Shown: one piece after another, positions 14,801 through 64,000 of the stretch
Layout: every line of letters begins with the position of its first letter
How positions within the stretch are numbered: the stretch's first letter is position 1
Assembly: GCA_949752795.1 (NCBI GenBank)
Contig: OX457056.1
Span: forward strand, 204,105,654-204,169,653
DNA from: Hyperoodon ampullatus
Taxonomy: Eukaryota > Chordata > Mammalia > Artiodactyla > Ziphiidae
DNA: 64,000 nucleotides
Reading direction: 5' to 3'
The notes under the pieces: generated by a model
What the model saw: the letters and a program-made list of their open reading frames with translations, nothing else
Told to the model about the DNA's origin: nothing
Databases searched by the model: none
Made by a program: the position numbers and the translations under genes

Positions 14801-15918
14801 CCAGAGTGTTTATCCTCAAGAGCATCTCTGTTACTGTCATAGTGGTGCTGATAAATCTTCAGTTCCAAAAGAGTGGAATATAAACGCCTCACTTTGACTT
14901 TGAAGCCTTCATAGTGCCACACTTTGCCCATATCAGCCCTTCTAGCTTCGTCTCCCATTAGCCACTTTGTTCCCAGTTCATGTTCCAGTACTGGGTATAA
15001 TCACCGTTACTCACAGCAACTCCACAGTTTCCTGCCTCTGTGCATTGTTTCAGCTCACTTTGTCTGGCGTGTCTTCCCCATCCTGTCTGTCAAATTCTTA
15101 TCTTTCCTTTGAAACTAAGCTCATGGTTTTCCTCTTCTGAGAAACCTTCCTATCCTTCCATCTTTTCCTGTACTTTGTATTTTTACAGCAGTACTTCTCC
15201 TGAGTCACTTGTCCACAAAGTAATTGATACCTCAGATATTTATCAAGCACTTATTATATTTGCTCCGTATTGTGGGGTTGTAAAGATGAATCTGGTTTAG
15301 GTCTTACCTTCAAACAGTTTATAGTTCAATGTGAAAGAAAAGACATGCACATCAGTAATCAAAATAAAAAAATAGAAAATGGTAAGTTCCATGTGGAAGA
15401 GACAGTTAATATCAATAGTTAATAATAGGTGCCATCTCTTGAGTACCTAGTGTGTGTTAAGTACATTATTATCACATTTAATCCTCTCATAGCAGCCCAG
15501 TAGAAGTAGATGGTATTATCGCTGTTTCATAGCAGAAGAATGAAATGATTCTGTAATATAGAGAGGTTAAGTAATTGCCCCCAAGTTATCCATTCATGTG
15601 GCTGAGCCAGGACTTGAACCCACGGCTGTACAGCCTATGGTCCTAGCTGTTGAGCAGTCTCTTCTTCCTTAGGATAACAAAGTCTTTGGGGCAAATAATT
15701 TTATCTGGGCTGTCAGAGTAAATTCTGTTTTTAATACCAGTGCATAATTTCTTTTTCCCTTCCTTTTTAAGACACTGGAAGAGGAGTTTGCTAGGAAACT
15801 ACAGGAACAGGAAGTGTTCTTTAAAATGACCGGGGAGTCTGAATGCCTTAACCCATCAACACAGAGCCGGATTTCCAAATTCTATCCTATTCCTAGCTTG
15901 CATTCCACTGGATCGTAA
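1988..15918 (+). CDS. SLK: STE20-like serine/threonine-protein kinase, C-terminal part (exons 13-19 of human numbering)
   Basis: SLK is a cytoplasmic Ser/Thr kinase of the germinal-centre-kinase group that acts in cytoskeletal remodelling, focal adhesion turnover and ERM protein phosphorylation. Only its C-terminal 307 codons are here; the kinase domain lies upstream of the window. Seven exons join in frame: 1988-2080, 9250-9379, 10003-10127, 10646-10834, 11389-11514, 12470-12583 and 15772-15918 (TAA at 15916-15918). The protein is Lys/Glu/Gln-rich, nearly all predicted coiled coil, as known for the ATD (AT1-46 homology) dimerisation region. Diagnostic strings include [34 protein letters not shown] and the end [14 protein letters not shown] recognise it as SLK, not the paralogue STK10, from these strings. 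Exon count back from the stop fits the 19-exon human gene. No frameshift or premature stop is seen. COL17A1 follows tail to tail, as in human. Confidence 0.96.
2488..2587 (+). mobile_element. CHR-1-like tRNA-derived SINE
   Basis: Diverged copy of the cetartiodactyl SINE head (GGCCTGGTGGTTAGGATTC, then GGGGGAACTGAGATCCTGCA), forward orientation. The A and B box positions of a tRNA-like promoter are recognisable. It lacks an obvious A-tail and is older than the CHR-2-type copies in COL17A1. Confidence 0.75.
3338..3784. mobile_element. Internally deleted Tigger-class DNA transposon
   Basis: The ends are related inverted sequences (left CAAGCACACCTCG, right on the opposite strand CGGGCACACCTTGG), each flanked by TA (3336-3337 and 3785-3786), the usual target of Tc1/mariner-pogo elements. 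The interior resembles Tigger sequence (TCACATTTTGGTAAT, TGATCTGTGATC). No transposase frame remains. Subfamily not determined. Confidence 0.75.
3825..4050 (-). repeat. MIR SINE
   Basis: Reverse-orientation MIR recognised by AGGGAACTAAAGCACAGGAG and a TGATAGAGCCCGAATTC core, with the upstream TGCTTTACCTATATGAACTC part. Old and diverged; limits approximate. Confidence 0.7.
5225..5385 (-). repeat. MIR SINE
   Basis: Reverse-orientation MIR core: TTTTACAGATGAGGAAATCG followed by a GAGGCACAGAAGACTAAGTG-like segment. Limits approximate. Confidence 0.7.
5832..5866. repeat. (TTTA)n microsatellite
   Basis: About eight copies of the TTTA/ATTT tetranucleotide in an AT-rich setting. Confidence 0.9.
7074..7290. 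mobile_element. MER2/Tigger-type non-autonomous DNA transposon
   Basis: Terminal inverted repeats of about 24 bp (left begins CAGCTGACCCTTGAACA, right on the other strand CAGTGGACCCTTGAACA) are flanked by TA at 7072-7073 and 7291-7292. The 217-bp body has the familiar GGCCCTCCGCATCCGTGG segment. It is non-coding. Confidence 0.82.
9250..9379 (+). CDS. SLK: SLK exon 14
   Basis: This 130-bp exon (phase 0 to 1) reads [18 protein letters not shown] then a Gln/Lys-rich coiled coil ending NNKQQLMR plus a split codon. Acceptor is TCTAATAG with a poor pyrimidine tract; donor GTATAT. If exon 13 is skipped, the preceding exon would join here in frame. Confidence 0.95.
10003..10127 (+). CDS. SLK: SLK exon 15
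   Basis: This 125-bp exon (phase 1 to 0) completes the split Ala codon and reads [16 protein letters not shown], then a Gln/His/Leu-rich coiled coil ending LLKRHEK. It has a strong acceptor (TTCTTCTTCTAG) and donor GTTAAT. Confidence 0.95.
10646..10834 (+). CDS. SLK: SLK exon 16
   Basis: This 189-bp exon (63 codons, phase 0-0) reads [18 protein letters not shown], then [17 protein letters not shown], ending DKIKQ. Acceptor TTTCATAG, donor GTAAAT. An open frame runs on into the intron, but the next exon at 11389 restores the known SLK sequence, so the splice is preferred over read-through. Confidence 0.95.
11389..11514 (+). CDS. SLK: SLK exon 17
   Basis: This 126-bp exon (42 codons, phase 0-0) starts [18 protein letters not shown] and ends VRELHQLQ. 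It has a long T-rich acceptor ending TTATAG and donor GTTAGC. It is part of the ATD coiled coil. Confidence 0.95.
12470..12583 (+). CDS. SLK: SLK exon 18
   Basis: This 114-bp exon (38 codons, phase 0-0) reads [18 protein letters not shown] and ends [11 protein letters not shown]. Acceptor TATTTTCAG, donor GTAATT. The basic end RPRKK is a family landmark just before the last exon. Confidence 0.95.
13880..14060 (+). repeat. MIR SINE
   Basis: Forward MIR: GGGTTCAGATCTCAGTGCTG, then CTCATTTGTAAAATGAGGAT and a GTTGTTAAGACAGTTAA tail. Limits approximate. Confidence 0.7.
14310..14460. repeat. L2-like 3' end
   Basis: AATGTAAGCTCCTTGAAAGC, then TATACCCAGCTTCTGGAACA and a TTGAATG tail are typical of the L2 3' end. 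Limits approximate. Confidence 0.6.
15415..15660 (-). repeat. MIR SINE
   Basis: Reverse-orientation MIR with GAGAGGTTAAGTAATTGCCC and GAGCCAGGACTTGAACCCA. It ends about 110 bp before SLK exon 19. Limits approximate. Confidence 0.75.
15772..15918 (+). CDS. SLK: SLK exon 19, coding part with stop codon
   Basis: The last 48 codons plus TAA read [18 protein letters not shown] and end [12 protein letters not shown]. The acceptor follows a pyrimidine tract ending TTTTTAAG. The non-helical Ser/Pro tail closes the ATD. The exon continues as the 3' UTR. Confidence 0.96.
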   Translation, partial: TLEEEFARKLQEQEVFFKMTGESECLNPSTQSRISKFYPIPSLHSTGS

Positions 15919-17381
15919 CAATGGGAAGCATTCTGTGGTTGGGTTTGTCTTAAGTATGTCATTCTGTTCTCTTCATCTTCTGCCATAGTCTATATCAGAG
16001 AGCTCACGAAGACAATCACCTGCCTCACCTTCTAGATGTTTTTTTGTTTGTTTTATTTGTTTAGCAAAGATAAAGGGAAAGGCACTAAGACAGATGCTGG
16101 GCCATGCTGGCAAAGTAGCATCTTGCAGTAATTCCCTAAGGTGATTTTTGTATATAATCTTAAAAATTGTGTTGTTTAGATACTGTTACCTGAAAAACTG
16201 GTAGAGATATAATGTTTAAAGTTATTTAAAAAAACCCTGTTATGTCACTTAAGTATTACTAAATATCTTTTTTCCTGACTTAACTTCTCAATCATGCCTA
16301 AAATCTATAGTTGAAACTGCTGTAGAGAGTTGGAATAATTTTTTGGTGAATCAGCTCTCATGAAAAGACTATGAGTTGCTCAAAATATGATATTGATTCA
16401 GTAAATAAATCTATTATCTTTAAATGTTAGCATCAAACTCTTTTAAAAGAGAAAAATTATTTCAATAATTTGTCTAAAATACTTACCTGTTTAGGCATGA
16501 GCTAATAATTAAGGGTGCTAGTTTTATTAAAATAGTGCCTAAAACACTAAATTTCAGTTGAGTCTAAAATTGCATTTCCTTTTTTGATTCAACAGGGACA
16601 AAACGCCCTTAGCATTAAGCATTATTGTTTTTTAAATCTTGCTCCTATTACCAATTGATAGAAATTTTCATCCTAAAGTATATGTTGTACAAAGTTGGAA
16701 AGATGAAAAAAATAAATGGTAGCTTTTAGATGTCCAAATTGGAAATGTAAACCTCACCAAATTAAAAAAAATACAGATATAGCTATCTATCTCAGCTTAT
16801 TTCCTAAAATAATACATGAGCTGGTTAAATGACTTCTCCCATCTTAGCAAATTCTGTTTAAAACTGTTGGAGGCTGGCAGGCTCTGAGTTATATTTATGA
16901 ATATATTTTTATGAAATTAATCTTAAAAGAGGCATTTGTTCAGAATAGTTTTTAAGAAAGAATTTAAAATATTTAGGCAAATATCAGAAATGACTTTTCG
17001 TTGTTTTGAGATCGAGTCATTTATATTTTGGTTTTGTTTTGTTCCATGTTTAAATTATTTACTTTGATTTGAGTGGGAAAAGCCTGAAACCTTTATCATG
17101 AGGTTGCTGATACGTGTAATTATTAATGAAATGTTCACTCTAGTCCCTTTTGAGGGTTAGAAGTTCAAGCACGTGTCAGGTCGAAACAGTATTATAAACC
17201 ATATTTCGGGGTGTGGGACAGTACATTTGTAGACGAAGTTTGCTGCCTGCCATGTGCGCCTGTTCTGTCATGAGTGCCAGGTACCAAATTGTAGAAATTT
17301 CAGTTTTTAGTTATATTACATTTGAGGCTCGTGAAAAATGCAAATGAAACTTTGTGGGAACACTGATTCATGTTAAGAAAA

Positions 17382-17389
17382 TGTAAATA
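17382..17389 (+). promoter_or_regulatory. Pumilio-type element in SLK 3' UTR
   Basis: TGTAAATA matches the PUM1/PUM2 consensus UGUANAUA exactly and sits in an A/T-rich unstructured context in the UTR. Function is inferred from the motif only. Confidence 0.4.
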
Positions 17390-18027
17390 TCTGTAGCACT
17401 TTCTTGCAGTTAATCTGAAGACTTTGAATGCTGAACCTTATTTTATTTTGTCAGTGGTTTAGATGATTTAAAAATGCATGTGATTTTAATTTTGTAATTG
17501 TTTTGACAAGCATAATTTACTTGGACAACTTTGTAGGTAGCCTTAACTTCTGGCCAAGTTTGTTTTTTATATAAATATATATACATATATATATATTATG
17601 TATGGTTGTAAATTCATACACTTATCACATGAATGTGTTACTGTATACAAAACTTTTAATGCTTTATTCTCAAATGCTGGGTTGAAAAATGTTTTGAAAG
17701 CCTTTTAAAATATATATCTTTATAAAGTAATGTTCAGGATGATGATGGAAATTGTTTATATTGTTATGATAGAAATGACAGTATAATGTTACCCAGTGTA
17801 TTTAATGATTTATTTGAAGAGGGAGAGAGGAAGAAGGTTCTCATACCACTTTCTCCTTTGAAATTTTCAGTTTATTGGCTTTTTAAAAATTAATACATCA
17901 GGCAGTGGACAGTTTTTCAGTATCGTTTAAAGGCTGTCCTGTGTGCTGAATAGTTTATGGCACATAATTAATTTGGTCTGAATATTTGGTTCTTTTTCTT
18001 CCTTTCAAGTTGACATTCAGAGTATTG

Positions 18028-18033
18028 AATAAA
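18028..18033 (+). terminator. SLK: Possible proximal SLK poly(A) signal
   Basis: AATAAA lies within the UTR about 2.1 kb after the stop. It could give a shorter SLK mRNA lacking the distal UTR. Use is not shown by the sequence. Confidence 0.4.
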
Positions 18034-19446
18034 GAGGCTCAGAGTAGAACAATTGACATGCTGGTAAGTTTGTTAGCACCTCTCGCATCTCCCGTAAAAC
18101 TGCCCTTTGGATTCCTTGTTCACGCTTGAGTTCTCTTGCAAAAGTGACCAGACCATATGCATGTAGGAGCAGGACTACAGAATGATATGTATGTAGAGGT
18201 AAAACCTTCATTTTAATACTTAAAGTTACTTAAATCTGTTCAAAAGGTATTTTGTTGTATAGACCATGCTGTTTGTACCCATCCCTGCCCACTTCTTGCT
18301 AGACCCTGTATTCACGTACAGAAGAGTGATCCTTCTCTCTTGCATGAAGTGTAGGTGGGGGCTTGGGGAGGGACACAGACATCTTTGAAATCAAAGAGTA
18401 CAGTCAAATGCATTCCTGAGTTGGTGGTTTTGTTGCTGTGGCAGAATGTACTATGAAATGCGTAGAAGAAATTCTCCACCTGTTGCCCCCTAATTACCCA
18501 GCCTCCCTTCCTCTCCCTGCGTGCTGTGGACACACCAGGCCACCACGCTTCTGCAGGTCTAGCTCATGGAGCTCGTTGCACCAGGTTGCCTTTCCTAGTC
18601 CTGTCAACCCTTGGTTGGGTGTGAATTGCTGAATTAGCCGCTATACTATATGGACTCACAGTTAAGCTTTTTCTTACTGTTTTCTATGGGGAAGCTATAG
18701 GGTGGGTAAGGAGGAAATTTGGAGTGCTTATACCTTGCTGAAAATGTTGAAACTTTCCTGTGACAGGATACAGCAAATTGTAATTAAATATAAACCAGAA
18801 CCAGACCTACCTCTAAGTAGTGTTTCCTCAAGCACAAAGCTCTCAGGCACATGAGACCCACTGTAATGGAGGGTCTCTGATTTCTTGAGCATCAGTGAGT
18901 TTCAGAAGCGATTGTCTTTTGTAGTCTCCTAGTTCCCTTGTAACTACACACTTTTTCCCCCATTCCACACTGTGCTTAAATGACAAAGACTCTTCTGAGA
19001 AGCCAAATTCTGTCAAATGATTAGCTAGAGATATTGTTGATTACAGGGAAACGTAGAGCTGTGAGGTGGCGGCGGCGAGCTCTGTAGTTCCAGTTCTAAT
19101 AGGCTTCTGGTTGAACAAATCAGTTCTTTCCTGGGAAAGGATCTTTTGTAGGAAATGGGATATTTTAAATGCTTTTCTTAAGTTGAAGGCACAACAATTA
19201 ATGCCACTACTGTTGCTATCCTGTGGCTGACATGGTTTTGATACAGCTTTAAAACTTCTGTTACTAAGCTTGGGGTAGAATGTGATACCAGTTTTAAATG
19301 TTGGCTGTAGCTTTTTGTAATCCTTCTCTGATTTGCAGTGTAATAACTTCACAAGCTAAATTTTCAGAAAGAATTTTGTTTCAGAAAATGCCTCTTGTCT
19401 ATTTGGGAGCAACATGTCTTTTCAATCATGGGGTTGGCAAATGAAA

Positions 19447-19452
19447 AATAAA
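19447..19452 (+). terminator. SLK: Likely distal SLK poly(A) signal
   Basis: AATAAA is followed within 30 nt by T-rich and TGGG-containing sequence. It is the last canonical signal in the 1 kb gap before the convergent COL17A1 end. Confidence 0.65.
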
Positions 19453-19474
19453 GTTATTTCTTACTCTACTTTGG

Positions 19475-20464
19475 GAAGCAGTCTTTTATTGAGACTATTT
19501 GAAACTAGACTGTCCTGCATGAGAACATTTTGTAGCATTTTTTAAAATCCTAATTATATTTTAAAACTCGCAGTCCTCCAGATCTTCTGACCCTTCAGAC
19601 TCACTACTATTCCAGACCATCTGTAGTCATCACACACAAGAGGGTCCTTTTTACTGGTAACTTGGGAGTGTCTTTCATTGCCCAAACCCCGCCTTTGCAT
19701 GGTGCTTAAAATATTTCCATCCGCATATGTATATATACCTTTTTTTATGTCCTTTTTTCCCCTTGGAATGGATTATTTTTCTCACCAAACATTTCACAAA
19801 CTGTGACGTCACTTCTGCTAAAAACAACCTCTTTTCAATCATTCATACATTCATGCAAGATTCAGTGGACATACTAGGCTGACCATTTGGCACGTGGTCA
19901 GTTTGGATGGAGGGAGGCACAGCATGTCATTTTCTAATCCAGGAGCATTGCATACTGTGGAGCTCATGCTTGACTTTTTTTTTTAATGAAACAAAAGAGG
20001 CTAAGATCCACCGCCATCCAGCTGAGGACATATCTCATATCTGGGTTCTGTCCAGAGAAGCTAGCAAGTTTGGGCTTTTACCCTATTTCTCTTGGGCATA
20101 GGATTCTATGAAGACTTTTGGATAGCTTGGATAGGCAAATCTCATAACTAGGACAAAACTCAGAAGTCTGGTTAATCAAGATAAGAATCATTAAAGGGGA
20201 TATAATACTTGAGCTTTTAAAGCTACTATTACAAAAACAAATTGAGTCAGCCTTTAGGTAAAACTAAAATATGAAAAAGGCACGATGCATGCATTCATTC
20301 ATTATACATAGTAAGTTTTCATTAGACAGTAAAATGTCAAACTTAATTAACCGAAAATATTTTCTTTCCCTCTTTCTTTTCCTCCTTTCCTTTCTTCCTT
20401 CCTTCTTCCCTCCTCCCCTCCCTTCTTTTTTTTTTTTTTTTTTTGGTTAGATGGATCACATTAA
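19475..20464. other. Convergent intergenic gap between SLK and COL17A1
   Basis: About 1 kb between the predicted 3' ends of the two genes. No ORF or RNA gene was recognised. The right end is a long CT-rich tract (20360-20445, listed separately). Confidence 0.65.
20360..20445 (+). repeat. Polypyrimidine/polypurine tract with T-run
   Basis: About 85 nt almost purely C/T on the + strand, ending in a run of about 18 T. On the COL17A1-sense strand it is an A-run followed by G/A blocks such as GGGAGGGGAGGAGGG. It lies just past the predicted COL17A1 cleavage site. Confidence 0.85.
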
Positions 20465-20467
20465 ACA

Positions 20468-21393
20468 TATTAAAAAAGAAAAAACCCTTTAATTGGAAAT
20501 TTTGCAATTGAAATGACTCATCTAATAGACCACATGAATGTTTGTAGACATTGAAAAGTGCAATAAAACCAACTGCGCCCAGTCCCCCATGCGTTTCCTA
20601 AGTGCAGCGCAGGGGTGCCGGCTTCCGGTGTCGGGCAGTCTGCTCTCCCCCCCACCGCTTTCTTTCCTCCTTGACCCCGGCCTTTCTCTTCCTATCCGCT
20701 GCAACCTAGTTCAGTGTTAACATACTATCAACTCTAGCGTGGACCTATGGAGACAGATCATAGCTGCAATCAAACAAACTTCCTAAGTGGGAATGTGATA
20801 CATAGTGAGAAATAACTAGTAGAAACCCTGTCACCACCCTCAGGGGAAGTGGATTTCTTAAGTTTTTCAGCTGAGAGAGTTTTTTTCTATGACTAGAGAA
20901 TGCAGAGTGAAGAGAGGAGAAAGGAGCTGAGAGCACAGCCTTGCAGCGTTGACCAGAACAGTCCCATCGAGTGGCTCCCAGGAAGGCACCCCCATCCCAT
21001 CTTCCATTTTCTGGGCTCATTTTTAAGGTGAAGCTCAAGGGCTCCTGTAACAACTTTTATGTACCTGGCTTTCCTAGGCTGGGGCTTGAACTCAGTGTTA
21101 AAGAAGCTGAGGAGCTCAGGCCTGGACAGCAGGGAGGCCAGCTTCATCCTACCACACTGCATGCGGCCACTGTTGAGTCTACCCCGTGAAGCTGTTTCAG
21201 ACTGTGTACCTTGGACTGAATTCTACGTACATATATTTTGCTCCAGACTAAGATAAGGGTTCTAGTTGACTATTTGCTGTGCTGCCTCAGTAGGACAGTG
21301 AGATTCCAGCTTTTACCCTCTGGAGAGGTCTTGACATAAGCGCCATAAGCCACTGCAACAACTGGTCCAGGCGGCTGTTCTGCCAAGGGTCGC
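20468..21393 (-). other. COL17A1: COL17A1 3' untranslated region
   Basis: About 0.9 kb after the stop, close to the roughly 1 kb expected for the human mRNA. No AATAAA on the sense strand; ATTAAA at 20488-20493 is the best signal. The exact end is inferred. Confidence 0.65.
20488..20493 (-). terminator. COL17A1: Likely COL17A1 poly(A) signal (ATTAAA)
   Basis: The common variant signal ATTAAA is followed on the sense strand by T-rich and TG-containing sequence, and about 45 nt later by a G/A-rich tract that could slow polymerase. Confidence 0.55.
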
Positions 21394-62893
<41,500 letters not shown>

Positions 62894-64000
62894 CTAGAAA
62901 AAGACAAAGAAAAGATGAGATCTTAAGTAATGTACTGAAATCTCTGTACTTTGGCAGGGTCTCACATCGTTCATAGGTTCGGCACATTAAATTAGGTTCA
63001 ATATAGACTTTTATACACTTGTGCTTTAAGGAATTTGATCTGACCCACTGTAAAAGCAAATAGGTGCAATAACAATAGGGCTTAATGTACCTGGAAAATA
63101 GGTTTATAACGCTTTGGTACCAAAAGTAGTTAGTAACCCACCGATTTGAACAATGAATTGTCTTGCATTAATGTCTCTCATATAACAATTAGATCTAGTC
63201 CAGTCCTGGATTTGCCTTTGAAAGAGGATCAGGCCCTCAAGTCACTCTCTCTCTGCACTGTCCCTTCTAAATGGTCACCCAGTCCAGCTGAGGCCAGTAT
63301 ATCATCCTGGCTGATTACACTGTGATGCGAATAATTACCTTGAACCTTTTTATGAATTTGGGGGTGTATCAAGGACATCATAATTCATTCTAAAGTCTTC
63401 AGGGTCACCCCTGAGTGTGAGGAGGTGTAGGAAGGAAGGGGGTCGGTAAGTCACATTTGGTGCTTGGACAGATGAACATCCAAGACAGACTTGAAGAACC
63501 AGTCCCTTTGCCTCCCGAAATTGAGAAGATTCCAAGTGATGGTGAGTCTATAGAGGTCACAAAAGCTTCCGGTGTTTTTTAAAAACACCAATTAGAAGAA
63601 AGACCTCTTGCCTTCCTGAATCACTCTCTCCTCTACAGCAGCATGGGGAGGTGAGTAGATTCCCGAAACCATAACTGGGCCAATTCTGTGCTCTGACTGT
63701 GACCATCATCAACCACTACCTCCCTCTGGGTTGGACATCAAGGAGCACCTATCTAGCTAAGGTCACTGGTTTCTAGAAGCACCCTTCTCGTGCACACGCC
63801 CGAGCATATTCATATGCATGTTGTGAATGCACGTATGGTTGGTGAAAGGAGAAAAGGATGAAGAAGATTGTGGGGCATCACTCTGTGCTGCTGGCAACTG
63901 CTGCATCCCACACTGGTCTTACTGCTCCCAGCCCTCACCCTTTCCTTCTTCACCCTGCGTGTTCCTATTAGTTTGGTTGTCCTAGCAGCAACATGGGGTT
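62894..64000 (-). other. COL17A1: COL17A1 intron 2 (3' part)
   Basis: I searched by eye for the reverse complement of the expected start exon (human MDVTKKNKRDGTEV) and did not find it. No repeat recognised. Exon 2 and the promoter should lie beyond the window. Confidence 0.7.

Larger units (their letters stand above)
12584..15771 (+). other. SLK: SLK intron 18 (3.2 kb)
   Basis: Contains MIR copies near 13880-14060 and 15415-15660 and an L2-like tail near 14310-14460. A short CCAG repeat is at 13197-13212. The remainder is unannotated intronic sequence. Confidence 0.7.
15919..19470 (+). other. SLK: SLK 3' untranslated region
   Basis: About 3.5 kb of AT-rich sequence without splice signals follows the stop. 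It holds many ATTTA pentamers, an AT dinucleotide run near 17570-17600 and a Pumilio-type motif at 17382. Candidate poly(A) signals are AATAAA at 16711, 18028 and 19447. The last is chosen as the main distal end because it gives a length close to the long human 3' UTR and is followed by T/G-rich sequence. The exact cleavage site is inferred. Confidence 0.75.

Noticed and set aside
63571..63591. Small palindrome in intron 2
   Set aside because: Stem of about 9 bp, A/T-rich; expected by chance in a window this long.
62894..64000. COL17A1 start exon within the window
   Set aside because: No match to the expected start-exon peptide or its splice donor was found on the - strand.

Overview
The window is mammalian nuclear DNA, most likely from a cetacean. 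Four copies of a tRNA-derived SINE with the cetacean/hippo CHR-2-type head and body lie in introns, flanked by target-site duplications, together with related CHR-1-like SINEs. The genes are split by GT-AG introns and recognisable as SLK and COL17A1, which are tail-to-tail neighbours on human chromosome 10q. There are no bacterial, viral or CRISPR features. All family and human comparisons here are from memory; no database was searched.

Left third (1 to about 19,470, + strand): the 3' end of SLK, a STE20-like serine/threonine kinase. Seven exons (human numbering 13-19) encode the C-terminal 307 residues, the coiled-coil ATD region, without a frameshift, followed by a roughly 3.5 kb AU-rich 3' UTR. 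The first exon in the window (1988-2080, 31 codons) matches the known optional SLK cassette exon and has RBFOX-type TGCATG motifs just upstream. Its large AT-rich introns hold old DNA transposons, MIRs and simple repeats.

Middle (about 19,470-20,465): a roughly 1 kb convergent intergenic gap with a strong pyrimidine/purine asymmetric tract next to the predicted COL17A1 poly(A) site.

Right two thirds (about 20,465-64,000, - strand): COL17A1 (collagen XVII, BP180), the hemidesmosomal transmembrane collagen. I resolved 55 coding exons from human-equivalent exon 3 to the stop codon. Every junction is phase 1 and every internal exon is a multiple of three. The total is 4,481 coding nt with no stop or frameshift, so the gene looks intact. 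Exons 1-2, with the start codon, were not found and should lie beyond 64,000. The protein order is a cytoplasmic Gly/Ser-rich head, one transmembrane helix (exon 17), the NC16A linker (exon 18), then collagenous segments broken by short non-collagenous segments, ending in a basic tail.

Points most worth attention: an in-frame exon (30159-30236) between the equivalents of human exons 36 and 37 with no counterpart in the human protein as I remember it; a perfect 19-bp inverted repeat with a 5-nt loop in intron 8; a recurrent short acidic/Leu/Tyr-Leu module in the non-collagenous breaks; possible alternative splice sites in exons 5, 14 and 26; a (UG)n tract 33 nt below the exon 31 donor; and a divergent NC16A.
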